Positions 35,701-43,249 of a DNA stretch of 64,000 nucleotides are shown here, piece after piece. Origin of the DNA: Acanthosepion esculentum (taxonomy: Eukaryota; Mollusca; Cephalopoda; Sepiida; Sepiidae). Location of the stretch: the NCBI GenBank assembly GCA_964036315.1, contig OZ038509.1:24521884-24585883 (forward strand), written 5' to 3'. The position numbers and the translations under genes are program-made. The notes beneath the pieces were generated by a model, which made no database searches, was not told the origin of the DNA, and saw only the letters and a list, made by a program, of their open reading frames with translations. How positions within the stretch are numbered: the first letter of the stretch is position 1; each line of letters opens with the position of its first letter.

Positions 35701-38650
35701 TACTGGATTAATTTTACGAATGCACCAATCCACGGGAACAAAAACTTGGAAAGTTGAGTTAAAAGGAAATAACTGAAACAGATATCTGGAAGCGGTATGG
35801 CACATGGAACTAGAACAATCTAACCCAATGGATGAAATAAAGGGTTTGGTTCAAAATTCCAATCACCATTTTTCGTGATGTCCTGGACGTCCAATTATGG
35901 TTAATAGTCAGTAACAGAGTTCAAGCTTCACTCTGTGCCACACAATTGTAACTTTGAGCCTAAACTAAGCAATGCTCTGTGAACATCAACATCAAAAAAA
36001 AAGAAGAAAAAAAAACAAAAAAAAAAAACGGTTCCAAAATTTAGTTTTGTTAATATTCCTGAGCCAGATCAATGATTATTTTCATTTTAGTTTTTTTTTA
36101 ACAAACACAAATTATATTTCAAAATATTCGCAGGTGAGATACAAACTCAAAAATAAAATGTTATCAAGTTTTCAAATCTTTGTTTTGATTTGATAGACAA
36201 AGAAAAACCAAATTCACAGATTCATGATACCTAAGGTTTAAAATGAATTTTTTTTAAAATTAAAAATCTTTCTTGAAGCTGTTATTTTAGTTTTAATGTC
36301 AAACCAATAGATTAAATTTAATATTTCCAATAAGCAAAATACTTTTCTGTATTTCAAAAAACAAAACTAATTTAAATTGTCTAGAAAGCATTTTCGGATA
36401 TCAGTGCCATTTTTAGCCCTCATCACAATGTAATTCTCTTTATTTAAAAAAATCTTCCAGAAATAAAATATACTTTTCAGAAACTTTGAGGAATATTAGC
36501 TGATTTAAAATATAATTAATCTGATTTGAAACAAATATTATTTACTTTAAGTTAATATCACAAAAATGCAATTTTTAACATGACAGTAATTGTTGATTTA
36601 AGTTGTTGACATGTTGAAAGCATGAAGGCAGATGGATGTTTATCTGATGTTTTTCTGTATCTGTAAAAAATAATTGAAGAATATAACGAGTGCCTTTTAT
36701 ATAATTTTTAAGTACTCAGTAATCTTAAAAATTTAGAAAAGTATCCTCCATAATCTACAATCTGTTTTATTGAATTTTAAATAGTTTGGTTTTAAATTTA
36801 CTATATCGCTATTATTTTCTGATAATGCTGTGTATGGACATCCGTATCTACAAAAATCAGCAGGTTTTAAGCACACAAAAAAATTTAAAATTCTTTTAAA
36901 AATATTGGTGTTTGATGATTTGTACTAATTTTTCCATATATGATTAGTAAATATAGTTTTTTTATTTTACTCAATAACAATATCGCCTAATGGTGGTAGT
37001 CAAAGTAATGCAGAAATTTAAAAAGGTTTGAAACTTAATTATTCTAATTAAAATTTTTTTTAAAATGAAAAAATTCCTGTAAAAATTCATTATTTATCGA
37101 AAATGTTTTTCTTAAGACAATATCTTTATTCATAAAACAATTAAAAGCTTTTCTAATTAAATAACTTTTTTAGTTTTATATTTTATTGCATCTTTTATTT
37201 TATGATACAGAGCAGATTTTCGGTAACTGGTGTTTGTTTTACAAAAAAAAAAAAAAAAAGATTTAAATTCTCAAAGAATTTCTGCTTTTATAAACAAAAA
37301 TTTTGAACGTGTTAGAAAGGAGAAAAAAATACTTTGTTCTTTCTTCTTAAATAAGATAGACATTTTTTGACGATAAAGTATTGCTTTTATTAAGTTTGGG
37401 GCCTTTTTTCATCATGGTATGCCTTTTTTTTCAGCTTATTGGAAGTACCTATATTAGGGGGGCAAAATTTAATTCATTTCTCGAAATTTCTTTAAATTAA
37501 ATTTAACTGTGGTGATAAAGATGTTAAAAATATATTTTTTATTAATATCTTCTAAAGAAGGGATATTTCTGTAAGATAATTTGATTCATTTGTGAATAAA
37601 TCCTGAAAGTTTCATTAAAATCCAACAATTATCTGATTTTAGCAAGAATTTCCAAATCTTGGTTTTTTACCGAAAAAAAAAAAAAAAATAAATAAATAAA
37701 AGACGCTAAAATTTCCTAATTTATGGTCCTCCGATGATACAAGAAAAACAAGATTTTTTAACCAAAATTTCGAACCTGCTAGAAAGGACTAAAAAATTTA
37801 ATTAAATAAAAAAAAAAAAAAATACTTTGGTCTTTCCTTTTAATGATAAACATTTTTATGATAAACTTTGTTTTTATCAAGTTTGAGGCCTTTTAGTTGC
37901 AGCATGTTCTTTTTTTTTCATCAAATTAGTGGAGGTCGGACCTAAACAAAAAAATCATTTACAAACCTGTAATTAAAAATATTTTCATTTCAAATAAAAT
38001 TTAAAAAAATAAGCAGACCTTAGCAATACATAATAAAATATAAATTTATAATAAATTAATCTGTAAGTTTAATTATTTATTAATAAATTTAGCCACAAAT
38101 ATTTGAATTTGATCAAGATTCAAGAAGATCAATTTAAAAGTTTTCTTTTCTTGAATGACAAATGTTCACAAACTAAACAATGAAAACATTTCGTTATATA
38201 TAAAAGGTAAAACCGGACATTTTTTTAAAATAATGGGAACAATTACTTTTATTTATAGATTATTAGCATTTAAAACTTGATTAATTCAGTTTCAAGTTTA
38301 TATTATTCAACGTTTTTATTCTTATCTTATCTTTTTTTTTTGAAACCATTATTTCCAAATCTTCGCTTTTTAACGGAGAAATTAAAACAGTTTAACGAAT
38401 CAAGATGAATCAATAAACCCCACAAAATGTCTTTGTAAGTTTGAACGACTTCCAGCAGAAAATCAATTCAGCAAGATAAAGTTTCCTAATTAAAAAGGAA
38501 GCATCGAAACAAACATTTTTATTTTTTATCAAGCACTTACCCAGCTTCGTCCTCCATGTTATTTACAACTACTGGCAATGCTGGCCAACTGCAAAACGAG
38601 GTTATCTCCCTTGAAATTGGAAATTCTTCCCATTCAAATAAGTTAGCCAT
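16373..38650 (-). CDS. FBXL17: F-box/leucine-rich-repeat protein, FBXL17-like, 7 exons
   Basis: Seven exons (38650-38541, 31095-30244, 27193-27082, 23527-23402, 20141-20040, 17904-17700, 16632-16373) join through AG/GT sites with matching phases (2, 2, 0, 0, 0, 1). They give 1767 nt, 588 residues plus a stop. Residues 1-215 are low in structure and rich in Ser, Thr, Pro and Gln. An F-box starts near residue 220 ([13 protein letters not shown], then LVCTKW and LWR). From about residue 268 to the end there are LRRs of the cysteine-containing type (LDVSFC, LHISYC, LYLDDC, LKCIRC). F-box/LRR proteins bind SKP1 in SCF (SKP1-CUL1-F-box) ubiquitin ligases and present substrates through the LRR. The last two exons follow human FBXL17 closely as I recall it, including a C-terminal tail after the last LRR; human FBXL17 works in quality control of BTB-domain dimers. 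The exon model is read from sequence. The F-box/LRR class is firm, but the FBXL17 orthology is inferred; another FBXL subfamily is possible. Confidence 0.82.
16710..17400. repeat. Intron 6 repeats: T-run, dispersed repeat and MITE end
   Basis: A T-run of about 30 lies at 16718-16750. At 16925-17130 there is a copy of the 14.5-kb repeat. At 17125-17160 TATTTTCTTGCATAATATGAG matches one end of the 14.8-kb MITE. Confidence 0.55.
17700..17904 (-). CDS. FBXL17: FBXL17-like exon 6 (LRR)
   Basis: The exon is 205 nt, residues 435-502 plus one base of codon 503. It begins [14 protein letters not shown] and continues [38 protein letters not shown] and CSITDQ. This parallels the FBXL17 stretch with NETVMEIVKRCKNLSSLNLC and NLKELYLVSCKITD, the best region for assigning the subfamily. 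Acceptor TTTTTCTTACAG, donor GTAAACAG. Confidence 0.85.
17983..18434. repeat. Three tandem units of about 150 bp in intron 5
   Basis: AATAAAGCCACTAGGATGCA starts units at about 17989, 18143 and 18291 (spacing 154 and 148 bp). Each unit carries GCAAGGGGTTACTGAG, TTAGAGAATATGA and GACATTGCATTT. Related tandem units are at 31750-32070. Confidence 0.8.
18435..18880. repeat. LINE-associated dispersed repeat (CCCTTTATTTCG family)
   Basis: TCGAACTGAACCCTTTATTT preceded by a CTTCTTCAGGTGGTTGGAA-like stretch, then an inverse segment (GCGACAAAGATGAGGACAAT) at about 18800. Copies are at 27.94-28.2, 35.47-35.87 and 41.5-41.65 kb. Confidence 0.65.
18881..19175 (-). pseudogene. LINE reverse-transcriptase C-terminal fragment, copy A
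   Basis: The minus-strand frame at 19152-18958 reads [13 protein letters not shown], then [20 protein letters not shown] and CSDELSSL. This is the conserved thumb/C-terminal region of non-LTR reverse transcriptases (LDRVQRRA, LAHRRNVASLSLFYRYY as known from invertebrate LINEs). Only the 3' part is present. A parallel copy lies at 32570-32840. Confidence 0.75.
19700..19900. repeat. Diverged dispersed repeat (related to 9.64-9.80 kb)
   Basis: GGTGAACCAGTACATATTGA, TCACTACATATCAACCTC and TTGGCATGAATCATG parallel 9660-9790. It is inside intron 5 and is not coding. Confidence 0.45.
20040..20141 (-). CDS. FBXL17: FBXL17-like exon 5 (LRR)
   Basis: The exon is 102 nt and codes for 34 residues (401-434), phase 0 at both ends. 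It has no long open frame around it and was found from its splice sites (acceptor AAATTGCAG, donor GTAAGAG). It reads [17 protein letters not shown], then [14 protein letters not shown], which fits the LRR spacing between exons 4 and 6. It matches the FBXL17 segment that ends in the HLTK motif before the LRNLSSLDL unit. Confidence 0.8.
20418..20687. mobile_element. hAT-type MITE, 270 bp, with 8-bp target duplication
   Basis: The ends are CAGCGCTTCTTAAACT and its inverse AGTTTAAGAAGTACTG (about 14 of 16 match). The flanks are CCCTAATA at 20410-20417 and CCCTAACA at 20688-20695, an 8-bp duplication with one change. The CAGnG..TTCTTAAAC-type end with a following CATGACCCC motif is typical of hAT (Charlie-like) elements. 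No transposase. Confidence 0.85.
20700..22200. other. Intron 4, first half: no exon seen
   Basis: There are short frames only. Three diverged copies of an approximately 25-bp unit (ACCAATTCTTAAGACrAA) lie at about 21615-21675. AAAGTGGCCACCT at about 21479 recurs near 34046. Confidence 0.5.
22225..22470. repeat. Dispersed repeat (copies near 47.97 and 49.0 kb)
   Basis: TTTCCTTATAAGGAAAC, CATTCATTGACTGAGCA and AGTGTGGAATGTCAACATCT recur at 47975-48090 and 49015-49225. Just downstream, at 22490-22585, are about four units of CTTTTGATGGCAyrTAArAC. Confidence 0.6.
22620..23100. repeat. Dispersed repeats in intron 4, inverse copy at 63.36-63.52 kb
   Basis: AGGTGCTACCACCCGGGGTC, then AATCTCTCAATCAGAG and GCTGCTGAATGTAGTT, are repeated in reverse at 63365-63510 (GGTGGTAGCACCTGTTAGG and the rest). 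Confidence 0.6.
23402..23527 (-). CDS. FBXL17: FBXL17-like exon 4 (LRR)
   Basis: The exon is 126 nt and codes for 42 residues (359-400), phase 0 at both ends. It contains [11 protein letters not shown], then [18 protein letters not shown], a classic cysteine-containing LRR unit. Acceptor CATTTTAG, donor GTAAGT. A possible short alternative terminal exon with a stop lies 64 bp downstream (see findings). Confidence 0.82.
23840..23990 (+). repeat. Dispersed repeat, inverse of 12985-13120
   Basis: CATCTTTTGAACAGGAGTAG, TTTCCTGTTTAGAGTT and AATCCCTTGCATCTTAG, in intron 3. Confidence 0.6.
24000..25010. other. Intron 3, AT-rich, no exon seen
   Basis: No frame or splice-bounded segment fits the F-box gene. 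A fragment at about 24785-24860 resembles the duplicated unit at 26370-26600. Confidence 0.5.
25010..25495. repeat. Cluster of microsatellites in intron 3
   Basis: The cluster contains (GGTA)n and (GAAA)n at 25001-25042, (GTGC)n at about 25048-25065, (TA)n(CA)n at 25180-25226, and (TA)n at 25453-25491. Between them, 25300-25430 is a GC-richer unassigned piece with TAGCCTAGGGGTAAG, possibly a SINE part. Confidence 0.85.
26140..26340. other. GC-richer patch in intron 3, unassigned
   Basis: A patch with AACCGCTGCTGCTACAGGGA resembles LINE or other mobile-element coding debris, but I cannot name a domain. Confidence 0.3.
26365..26635. repeat. Tandem pair of about 117-bp units plus partial third
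   Basis: TTTCTTTCATCTTATTTyTC, CTTTTCCACCAAG and GTTGTCTGAATTTCTT are repeated at about 26390 and 26505, with a partial copy at about 26605. A relative is at about 24785. Confidence 0.65.
27082..27193 (-). CDS. FBXL17: FBXL17-like exon 3 (LRR)
   Basis: The exon is 112 nt, residues 322-358. Its acceptor is TCCTCTTTATAG and its donor GTAAGG. It starts by completing the split Gly codon, continues with CCCLPDSAF and contains one LRR unit ([17 protein letters not shown]), ending TNETMIE. It ends in phase 0. A degenerate LINE endonuclease fragment lies only about 170 bp upstream in intron 2. Confidence 0.82.
27361..27780 (+). pseudogene. LINE endonuclease-domain fragment, broken
   Basis: The plus-strand frame from 27361 reads [20 protein letters not shown], then [19 protein letters not shown] and an in-frame TAG at 27526-27528. 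A shift restores homology ([13 protein letters not shown]). SGDFNARVG is the conserved motif of the apurinic-type endonuclease of RTE/Jockey-type LINEs. It lies in antisense within intron 2, near exon 3. Confidence 0.8.
27940..28205. repeat. About three tandem units with ATGAGGATATTAGTCTGACT
   Basis: Units of 75-95 bp contain AAAAATGTTGTGATAATAAC and CCTCATCCCAGAAA. The same core appears at about 18785-18870 and 41590-41640, so this is an amplified part of the LINE-associated repeat. Confidence 0.65.
29151..29511 (-). mobile_element. Deleted Tc1/mariner-like element, copy 1
   Basis: The inverted ends start CAAGGTGCCCATAAAG on the left and CAAGGTGTACATAAAG inward from the right, each followed by TGTGCACTTTAAAAAA. 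The minus-strand interior retains a transposase C-terminus ([19 protein letters not shown], then VET and a stop). It sits between a (TA)n tract and a (GT)n(AT)n tract. Confidence 0.8.
29515..30230. repeat. Microsatellites and AT-rich sequence, intron 2
   Basis: (TA)n at 29651-29696 and (GT)n at 29929-29960, separated by plain AT-rich DNA. No exon seen. Confidence 0.8.
30244..31095 (-). CDS. FBXL17: FBXL17-like exon 2: disordered region and F-box
   Basis: This is the largest exon, 852 nt, residues 37-321. The acceptor is a pyrimidine tract ending TTTTGCAG; the donor is AAAGG followed by GTAGGT. The first 180 residues carry Pro, Ser, Thr and Gln runs (for example [10 protein letters not shown] and [12 protein letters not shown]) and look disordered, as in the long N-terminus of vertebrate FBXL17. 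The F-box follows at about residues 220-262, then a linker and the first LRR ([16 protein letters not shown]). The donor one step further on would add an in-frame TAG, so the GTAGGT donor is the one that keeps the frame. Confidence 0.87.
31100..31730. other. Intron 1, 3' part: G-run and unassigned sequence
   Basis: A run of 12 or more G follows TTTTTTTT at 31327-31349. A GC-richer patch at 31400-31580 has an open frame without a recognised domain. Confidence 0.45.
31735..32130. repeat. Tandem dispersed repeat, same family as 17.98-18.43 kb
   Basis: CCACTAAGACGCAAGGGGTT at about 31769 and AAGACGCAAGGGGTTACTGA at about 31949 mark two diverged units. The tail GACATTGCATTTAA, then TTGACTGGAAAGCAGGAAGC, matches 18410-18455, so both loci share the same order of parts. 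Confidence 0.75.
32270..32400. repeat. (CTATT)-rich imperfect tandem repeat
   Basis: Repeated TCTAGTCTATCCTCTATT and CTATTCTCTA units over about 120 bp. Confidence 0.6.
32570..32840 (-). pseudogene. LINE reverse-transcriptase C-terminal fragment, copy B
   Basis: It is parallel to copy A at 18881-19175: ACAATAAAATGATGAGACCT, CAGATTCTTCTTTGGATTTT and CTAGATACATAGCA. The minus-strand peptide is broken by indels. It follows the same tandem repeat as copy A, so the two loci are related insertions or segmental copies. Confidence 0.7.
33451..33960. repeat. Two copies of the CTTATCAACC repeat family
   Basis: Copies at 33451-33600 (AGCTTATCAACCCTTTGCTG) and 33797-33960 (GCTTATCAACCATTTTGCAG), each with TTAAAGCCAGAAAATATTTT and an AACCCATAnCTGGnGGAGA end. 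Related to 15765-15960. Confidence 0.7.
34182..35050. repeat. Two direct copies of a about 350-bp repeat, 510 bp apart
   Basis: Copies at 34182-34545 and 34693-35050 share CAATTGCAGAGATGGTG, AGATATACCCAGACGATTGC and AAATCAACCAATAATTAAT at a constant 510-bp offset. No coding motif was identified. Confidence 0.8.
35470..35872. repeat. Inverted pair of the CCCTTTATTT repeat family
   Basis: The arms at about 35560-35660 and 35770-35872 are inverted copies: TAGATTGTTCTAGTTCCACA and GATATCTGTTTCAG on the left, CTGAAACAGATATCTGGAAG and GAACTAGAACAATCTA on the right. Confidence 0.75.
35900..38530. other. Intron 1, 5' part: very AT-rich, nothing recognised
   Basis: Poly-A and poly-T runs and no frame longer than about 70 codons. 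Two similar stretches at about 37300-37430 and 37760-37930 (GCTAGAAAGGACTAAAAAAT, TCAAGTTTGAGGCCTTTT) suggest an old local duplication about 465 bp apart. Confidence 0.5.
38541..38650 (-). CDS. FBXL17: FBXL17-like exon 1 (start codon)
   Basis: The exon reads from the ATG at 38650-38648 and begins [16 protein letters not shown]. It covers 36 codons plus 2 nt and ends at a strong donor (CTGG followed by GTAAGTGC). A TAA lies in frame shortly upstream of the ATG, which supports this start. The two leftover bases GG join the first G of exon 2 into a Gly codon, so the frame continues. An internal in-frame Met (MEDEAG) near the exon end is an alternative start. Upstream are only AT-rich sequence and a (TA)n tract, and no clear TATA box or CpG island. 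Confidence 0.68.
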
Positions 38651-38734
38651 TTCATTTTCATTTATAACAATTTACGACTACAATTCGTAAAGCTTTATTC
38701 TTTTGAAATAAATACCGTCTCTGAATTTAAGGAT

Positions 38735-38861
<127 letters not shown>

Positions 38862-39429
38862 ATAATCCGCTGATAAATAATCCAAGTGAATCCTAATAAT
38901 ATAAAATATTAAAACTGATCCACAAAAAGAGATCAATGTAGTTATTATAACAGAGTATAAATTCTTTCTTTTTTCTTTTTTCCCCTTTTTTCTTTTTCTG
39001 TTTTTTTCTCTTTCCCTCTTCCTCTTCTTTTATTCTTTAAATATTGAAATTTTTAAGCTCCTGTTCTATTTCTTCATGTTTCTGAGTTGACAAGGCCTAC
39101 AAGTAAGTCTTGTGGGTCAAAATAGTTATTCGAATGAGGTAACTTTGGATTTTTATTCGATGTAATGTGTGTGTGTGTGCGTGTGTGTGTCCTTGAATTT
39201 TCAAATACAGTTTTTATTTTGATATATCTAGTGTAACAGCAAAATTGTTCAAATCTAGTAACAGCATAATTATCCATCCTGCAAAATGTTTAATATCTAA
39301 ACAAAACCACTTAACTGAGTTTCTTTTTCCAGGTTTTCAGATAAGCCATCTTGACACCATTTGTCATAAGAATCACTGGAAAAACCCTTTGAGTTATTCA
39401 GCTAGAAAGAGAACAGCTTAAAATTGTTT

Positions 39430-39870
39430 TGTGTCAGCCTCACTGTCTTCCCAACAGAGCAATGATGAGAGGAAAAAGATCATTCAGGGCTTCAGTAATG
39501 GTACCAACACTTATACTCTGGCTTCCATCTTCAAAGTCCATTCAAGAACCATCAAGAGAACGGTAAATAAGATTAAAGAAGAAAAGTGGGAACAGTAGAG
39601 AGGAAAACTTTATCAGGAGGTCACAATAGGAAGATGGATCATCATTTCAACTTAGAGCTAAAGAGATCAATTAGAAAAGATCCAACTCAATTCATAAGAT
39701 ATTTGGCCTGTGAGAGATGAGTTTCAGCTATGACAGTCCAAAGAGCAGTGAAAAAAGACTTGAAAATGAAATCGTAAGTGAAATGTGTGAGGCACACAGG
39801 AGAGAAAGTTAGAAGGCTAGAGAGGGTGAAGATCATCTTGAATAAGTTGGAAAATGATCCTGGAATAATA
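39430..39870 (+). pseudogene. Degenerate Tc1/mariner-family transposase
   Basis: The plus strand reads RKKIIQGFSNGTNTYTLASI, then SRTIKRTVNKIKEEKW and a stop, and later LKRSIRKDPTQFIRYLA, MTVQRAVKKDLKMKS and ERVKIILNKLENDPG. This resembles the two helix-turn-helix regions of a Tc1/mariner-type transposase (TVHRAVRKDLGMKS pattern). At least three stops or shifts; the catalytic part is missing. Confidence 0.75.
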
Positions 39871-39964
39871 TATATATATTTGAACTTTATTTCAATCCTC
39901 CATGAGTTTCTGATCTTTAGCTATGATTAATTAATGATGAACATGTCATTTTCATTTCACTTTG

Positions 39965-40390
39965 GAAAATGCATGAAAATCATGACACAGGTTAACCCAA
40001 GCCTCGTGAGTGAAATCGGGTAGATGGAATTCTTGTGACTGTCAATAGGTGTGCTAGCACAAAGCAACATGTCATCGTGGCTTAGGGGCTTGAGCATGCT
40101 TGAAGAAAAGCTTGGGGGTCATTGATAGCTGTGCTAGCACAAAGTCGCAAGTCATTGTGATCAAGGGTTTGAGTGTGCTGGCTTTGTTCAAATTGTTGAT
40201 CATGCTAGAAAACATGCTCTCTTCCAGAAACTGTAACTAAGGTCAGCTCAGCATAGTCACAGTATGAACCACAGGTTGATTCTATGGGTGTTGAGCAAAT
40301 ACAAATGTGCCTGAGCGAGTTTTTGCAATAGGGATTGGCTAGCCAACCTAGAAGACAGTTCACTTCGAAAGTGAGTGGCCAGCTATTATA
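39965..40390 (-). repeat. Dispersed repeat, inverse copy of 2574-2925
   Basis: GTGCTAGCACAAAGCAACAT and GTGCTAGCACAAAGTCGCAA occur twice about 75 bp apart, so part of the element is duplicated in this copy. Bordered by (CA)n(TA)n, as is the copy at 2.5 kb. Confidence 0.7.
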
Positions 40391-40391
40391 T

Positions 40392-40426
<35 letters not shown>

Positions 40427-40745
40427 CAGGGTGTCCATAAAATTTGTGTGCACTTTAAAAAATTTATAACTTTATTTGTATCTGCGATAGAAATAATTTG
40501 TAAAAAGGATTAGAAAGAAGTAAATCTATATATTTTTTAAGGTTTTATTGAAATTTTATTTAACTTTCCACATGTCCTCCATCATTAGCAATACAAAGGG
40601 TAATACGATTTTGCAGTTCACAGAAAACATTTACCAACTGATTTACAGTAATGCCTGAAATCACATTAGTTATTTTAGCTATACTTAGAACTAAGTACAT
40701 TAAACTTTATAACATTTTTTACACACAAACTTTATTGACACCCTG
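40427..40745 (-). mobile_element. Deleted Tc1/mariner-like element, copy 2
   Basis: The outer ends are CAGGGTGTCCATAAAATTTG and its inverse ending GACACCCTG, flanked by TA on both sides within (TA)n sequence. It retains the same transposase C-terminal remnant as 29151-29511 but with a shorter right arm. The CAGGGTGTCC start is typical of this superfamily. Confidence 0.82.
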
Positions 40746-40783
40746 TATATATATATGTAAAAAATGCATGTATATAAATATAA

Positions 40784-40786
<3 letters not shown>

Positions 40787-40845
<59 letters not shown>
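40787..40845. repeat. (TA)n microsatellite
   Basis: About 58 bp of uninterrupted TA. Confidence 0.95.
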
Positions 40846-40848
<3 letters not shown>

Positions 40849-40926
40849 ATTTTTATATATATTATTTATATATTATATATGTGCACTACTTATTGGAAAG
40901 CACTCAATATCAGTGATAGAGCTAAC

Positions 40927-41045
40927 ATATATAGTTGGATTGATGTGAATCTGTGACCCTGGGTTTCATGCTATTTGCGATCGTCAGACATACTCTGATT
41001 ATCGCAAATAGAATGAAACCCAGGGTCACAAACTCACATCAATCC

Positions 41046-41056
<11 letters not shown>
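40927..41056. repeat. Foldback element related to 2345-2484
   Basis: The arms 40927-40981 and 41001-41056 are inverted copies with GTGACCCTGGGTTTCATGCT and TTGGATTGATGTGA. Both ends run into TATATA, and a (TA)n tract continues to 41096. Confidence 0.75.
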
Positions 41057-41101
<45 letters not shown>

Positions 41102-41221
41102 TATGAGTAAAAGTTTGTGATATAGCTGATTGATATTATTTTCAGCATCCTGAATCCAGAGTTTTGTAGGCAGACCTGTCCATCCAATCTTCGGTAGGTA
41201 TATATATATATATATAATGCA

Positions 41222-41500
41222 AGTGGCATGGCGGGTTCTTGCTGTCAAAGTCTGAATTGGCAGAACCCGGGAATGTAGTTCATGTGAGCACTTTGCGTGG
41301 AAGCAGCGGTAGAGCAGTGAGAGGCTGCCACAGCCTGCCTGTGGGAGAGGGGTTGGAGGGTGGAGAATAATTTGTAACCCTTCAAGGCCTCAAAGACACT
41401 TTTGAACTCTATCCAGGCTGTAGAGTAAGATCTTGACAGATCCCACCCAAATGTGACAACAGTACTCCATTTTCTGCCTGATCTCGCTCTTGTAAAGTGG
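41222..41500 (-). pseudogene. LINE reverse-transcriptase C-terminal fragment, copy C
   Basis: The minus strand reads LYKSEIRQKMEYCCHIW, then LDRVQKCL, and after a frameshift SLSLLYRCFHAKCSHELHSR. This is the same conserved C-terminal RT region as copies A and B but better preserved (YKxxIRxxMEYCxHIW). It joins a 66-bp palindrome at its upstream end. Confidence 0.82.
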
Positions 41501-41562
41501 TTGGAATTTCGAACTGAACCCTTTATTTCGAAATAAAGGGTTCAGTTCGAAATTCCAACCAC
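41497..41562. repeat. Perfect 66-bp palindrome
   Basis: The 33-bp arms are exact inverted copies meeting at TTTC|GAAA. Each arm is the GAACTGAACCCTTTATTTC part of the LINE-associated repeat family. Confidence 0.92.
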
Positions 41563-41645
41563 CTGAAGAAGGCCGGAGCGTACAACGGCCGAGACGTTGT
41601 GACAAAAATGGCGACAAAGATGAGGACAACAGTCCGACTAATGTA
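41563..41645. repeat. LINE-associated repeat continuation
   Basis: CTGAAGAAGGCCGGAGCGTA, then ATGGCGACAAAGATGAGGAC. Same order, in reverse, as at 18510-18610. Confidence 0.65.
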
Positions 41646-41816
41646 TATACTGTATATACATGTGTGTATGCATGTATGTATAGGTGTATGTGTGCATATA
41701 TGTATGCACATGTGTTCATATATATGCATGTGTTTATGTGTGTATGTGCTGAAGAGAAGATATGAAAATTTAAACCAGCACTAGAGCTTTATAATTACGT
41801 AGTTACTCTATATCTA

Positions 41817-41820
<4 letters not shown>

Positions 41821-41874
<54 letters not shown>

Positions 41875-42002
41875 TCTTTCTCTCTTTCTTTCTTTCTCTC
41901 TTTCTCTCTCTCTTTCTCTCACTCTCTTTTTCTCACTGTCTGTCTTTCTCATATGCTCCAGGTCTTGAAACATCACCTTTTATCCTTCTGGATTATTATA
42001 TT

Positions 42003-42062
<60 letters not shown>
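41821..42062. repeat. (TA)n, (TTTC)n and (TA)n microsatellites
   Basis: TA at 41821-41871, CT/TTTC-rich at 41872-41950, TA at 42007-42062. Confidence 0.93.
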
Positions 42063-42066
<4 letters not shown>

Positions 42067-42600
42067 CTGGATAAAATAAATGAAACAAAATTGGGTGTTT
42101 TTTTCATTATGAAAGTATTTATTTCTGTGTTTTTGTATATATTTATTTATTTAATATTTCAGACCACCTAGGTCTTTCCTCAGAAATCAAATGAGATACT
42201 GTGTTTGTGTGTTTGTTTACAGCGTTTGTCGTGAAGCGTGGATGTCACGTGATGTGCAATGCGACTTTGTTTGAATTTTTGGCGGAAGACTGATGATAGT
42301 GTCTTAAATGTTGTTTTAAAGGTTTTTTGTGCTATATATATATATATATATATATATTTAATTTGTATTTTTCCAAAACTGTATATTTTCTGTTAATCAT
42401 GAGACAAGGCCAATAAGCACCCTAACCAAATACAGCATTATATATGGTGGCAACGCACTTGCCCTAACCCTAACCACGCGTCAAATCCTTCTATATACCC
42501 CGACAAAATAACAGGACTAGTAATAGTCGACATGGAAAATAAAATTATAATAAATTAGACTTGTAGTTAAATTAGATGTTTTTAATCATTTTACCCCAAG
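42063..42600. other. No gene seen; short (TA)n at 42333-42356
   Basis: Unassigned sequence with GACCACCTAGGTCTTTCCTC near 42160. No domain. Confidence 0.45.
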
Positions 42601-42613
42601 CAAAGCAATAGAC

Positions 42614-43247
42614 ACTCCCTTTCTCTCACTCTATGTCTCTCACTCTATCTCTCACTCTCTCTTTCTCTTACTCTGTCTTTCTTTCTCTCACTCTCTTTCT
42701 CTCACTCTCTCTCTCTTAGTCTCTTTCTCTCACTCTCTTTCTCTCTCAATCTCTCACTCTCTATCTCTCTCAATCTCTTTCTTTCTCTCATTCGCTTTCT
42801 CTCACTCTCTCTCTCTCTCTCTCTCTTAGTTTATTTCTCTTACTTTCTCTCAATCTCTTTTTCTCACTCTTTCTCTCACCCACTCTCTCTCACTCGCTTT
42901 CTCTCAGTCTATCTTTCTTTCTCTCACTCTCTCTCTTAGTTTCTTTCTCTTACTTTCTCTCAATCTCTTTCTCTCACTCTCTCTCTTACTCTTTCTTTCT
43001 CTCATTCACTTTCTCTCTCTCTCTCTCTCTCTCTCTTAGTTTATTTCTCTTACTTTTTCTCAATCTTTTTTTCTCACACTTAATCTCACCCACTCTCTCT
43101 CACTCACTTTCTCTCACTCTATCTTTCTTTCTCTCACTCTCTCTCTCTTAGTCTCTCTCTCTTACTTTCTCTCAATCTCTCACTCTCATTCTTTCTCTCA
43201 CTCTCTTTCTCTCACTCTCTCTTTTTCACTCTCCTTCTCTCTCATAT
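42614..43247. repeat. 650-bp pyrimidine tract, (CTCT/TTTC/ACTC)n
   Basis: Nearly every base is C or T on the plus strand, with scattered A. Irregular higher-order blocks such as TTAGTTTATTTCTCTTACTT recur at about 42827 and 43037. Confidence 0.93.
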
Positions 43248-43249
43248 GC

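Noticed and set aside
38541..38650. Exon 1 ending one base earlier, giving a frame break at exon 2
   Set aside because: The donor read as CTGG|GTAAGTGC gives phase 2, which fits exon 2; the shorter reading leads to a TGA after four codons.
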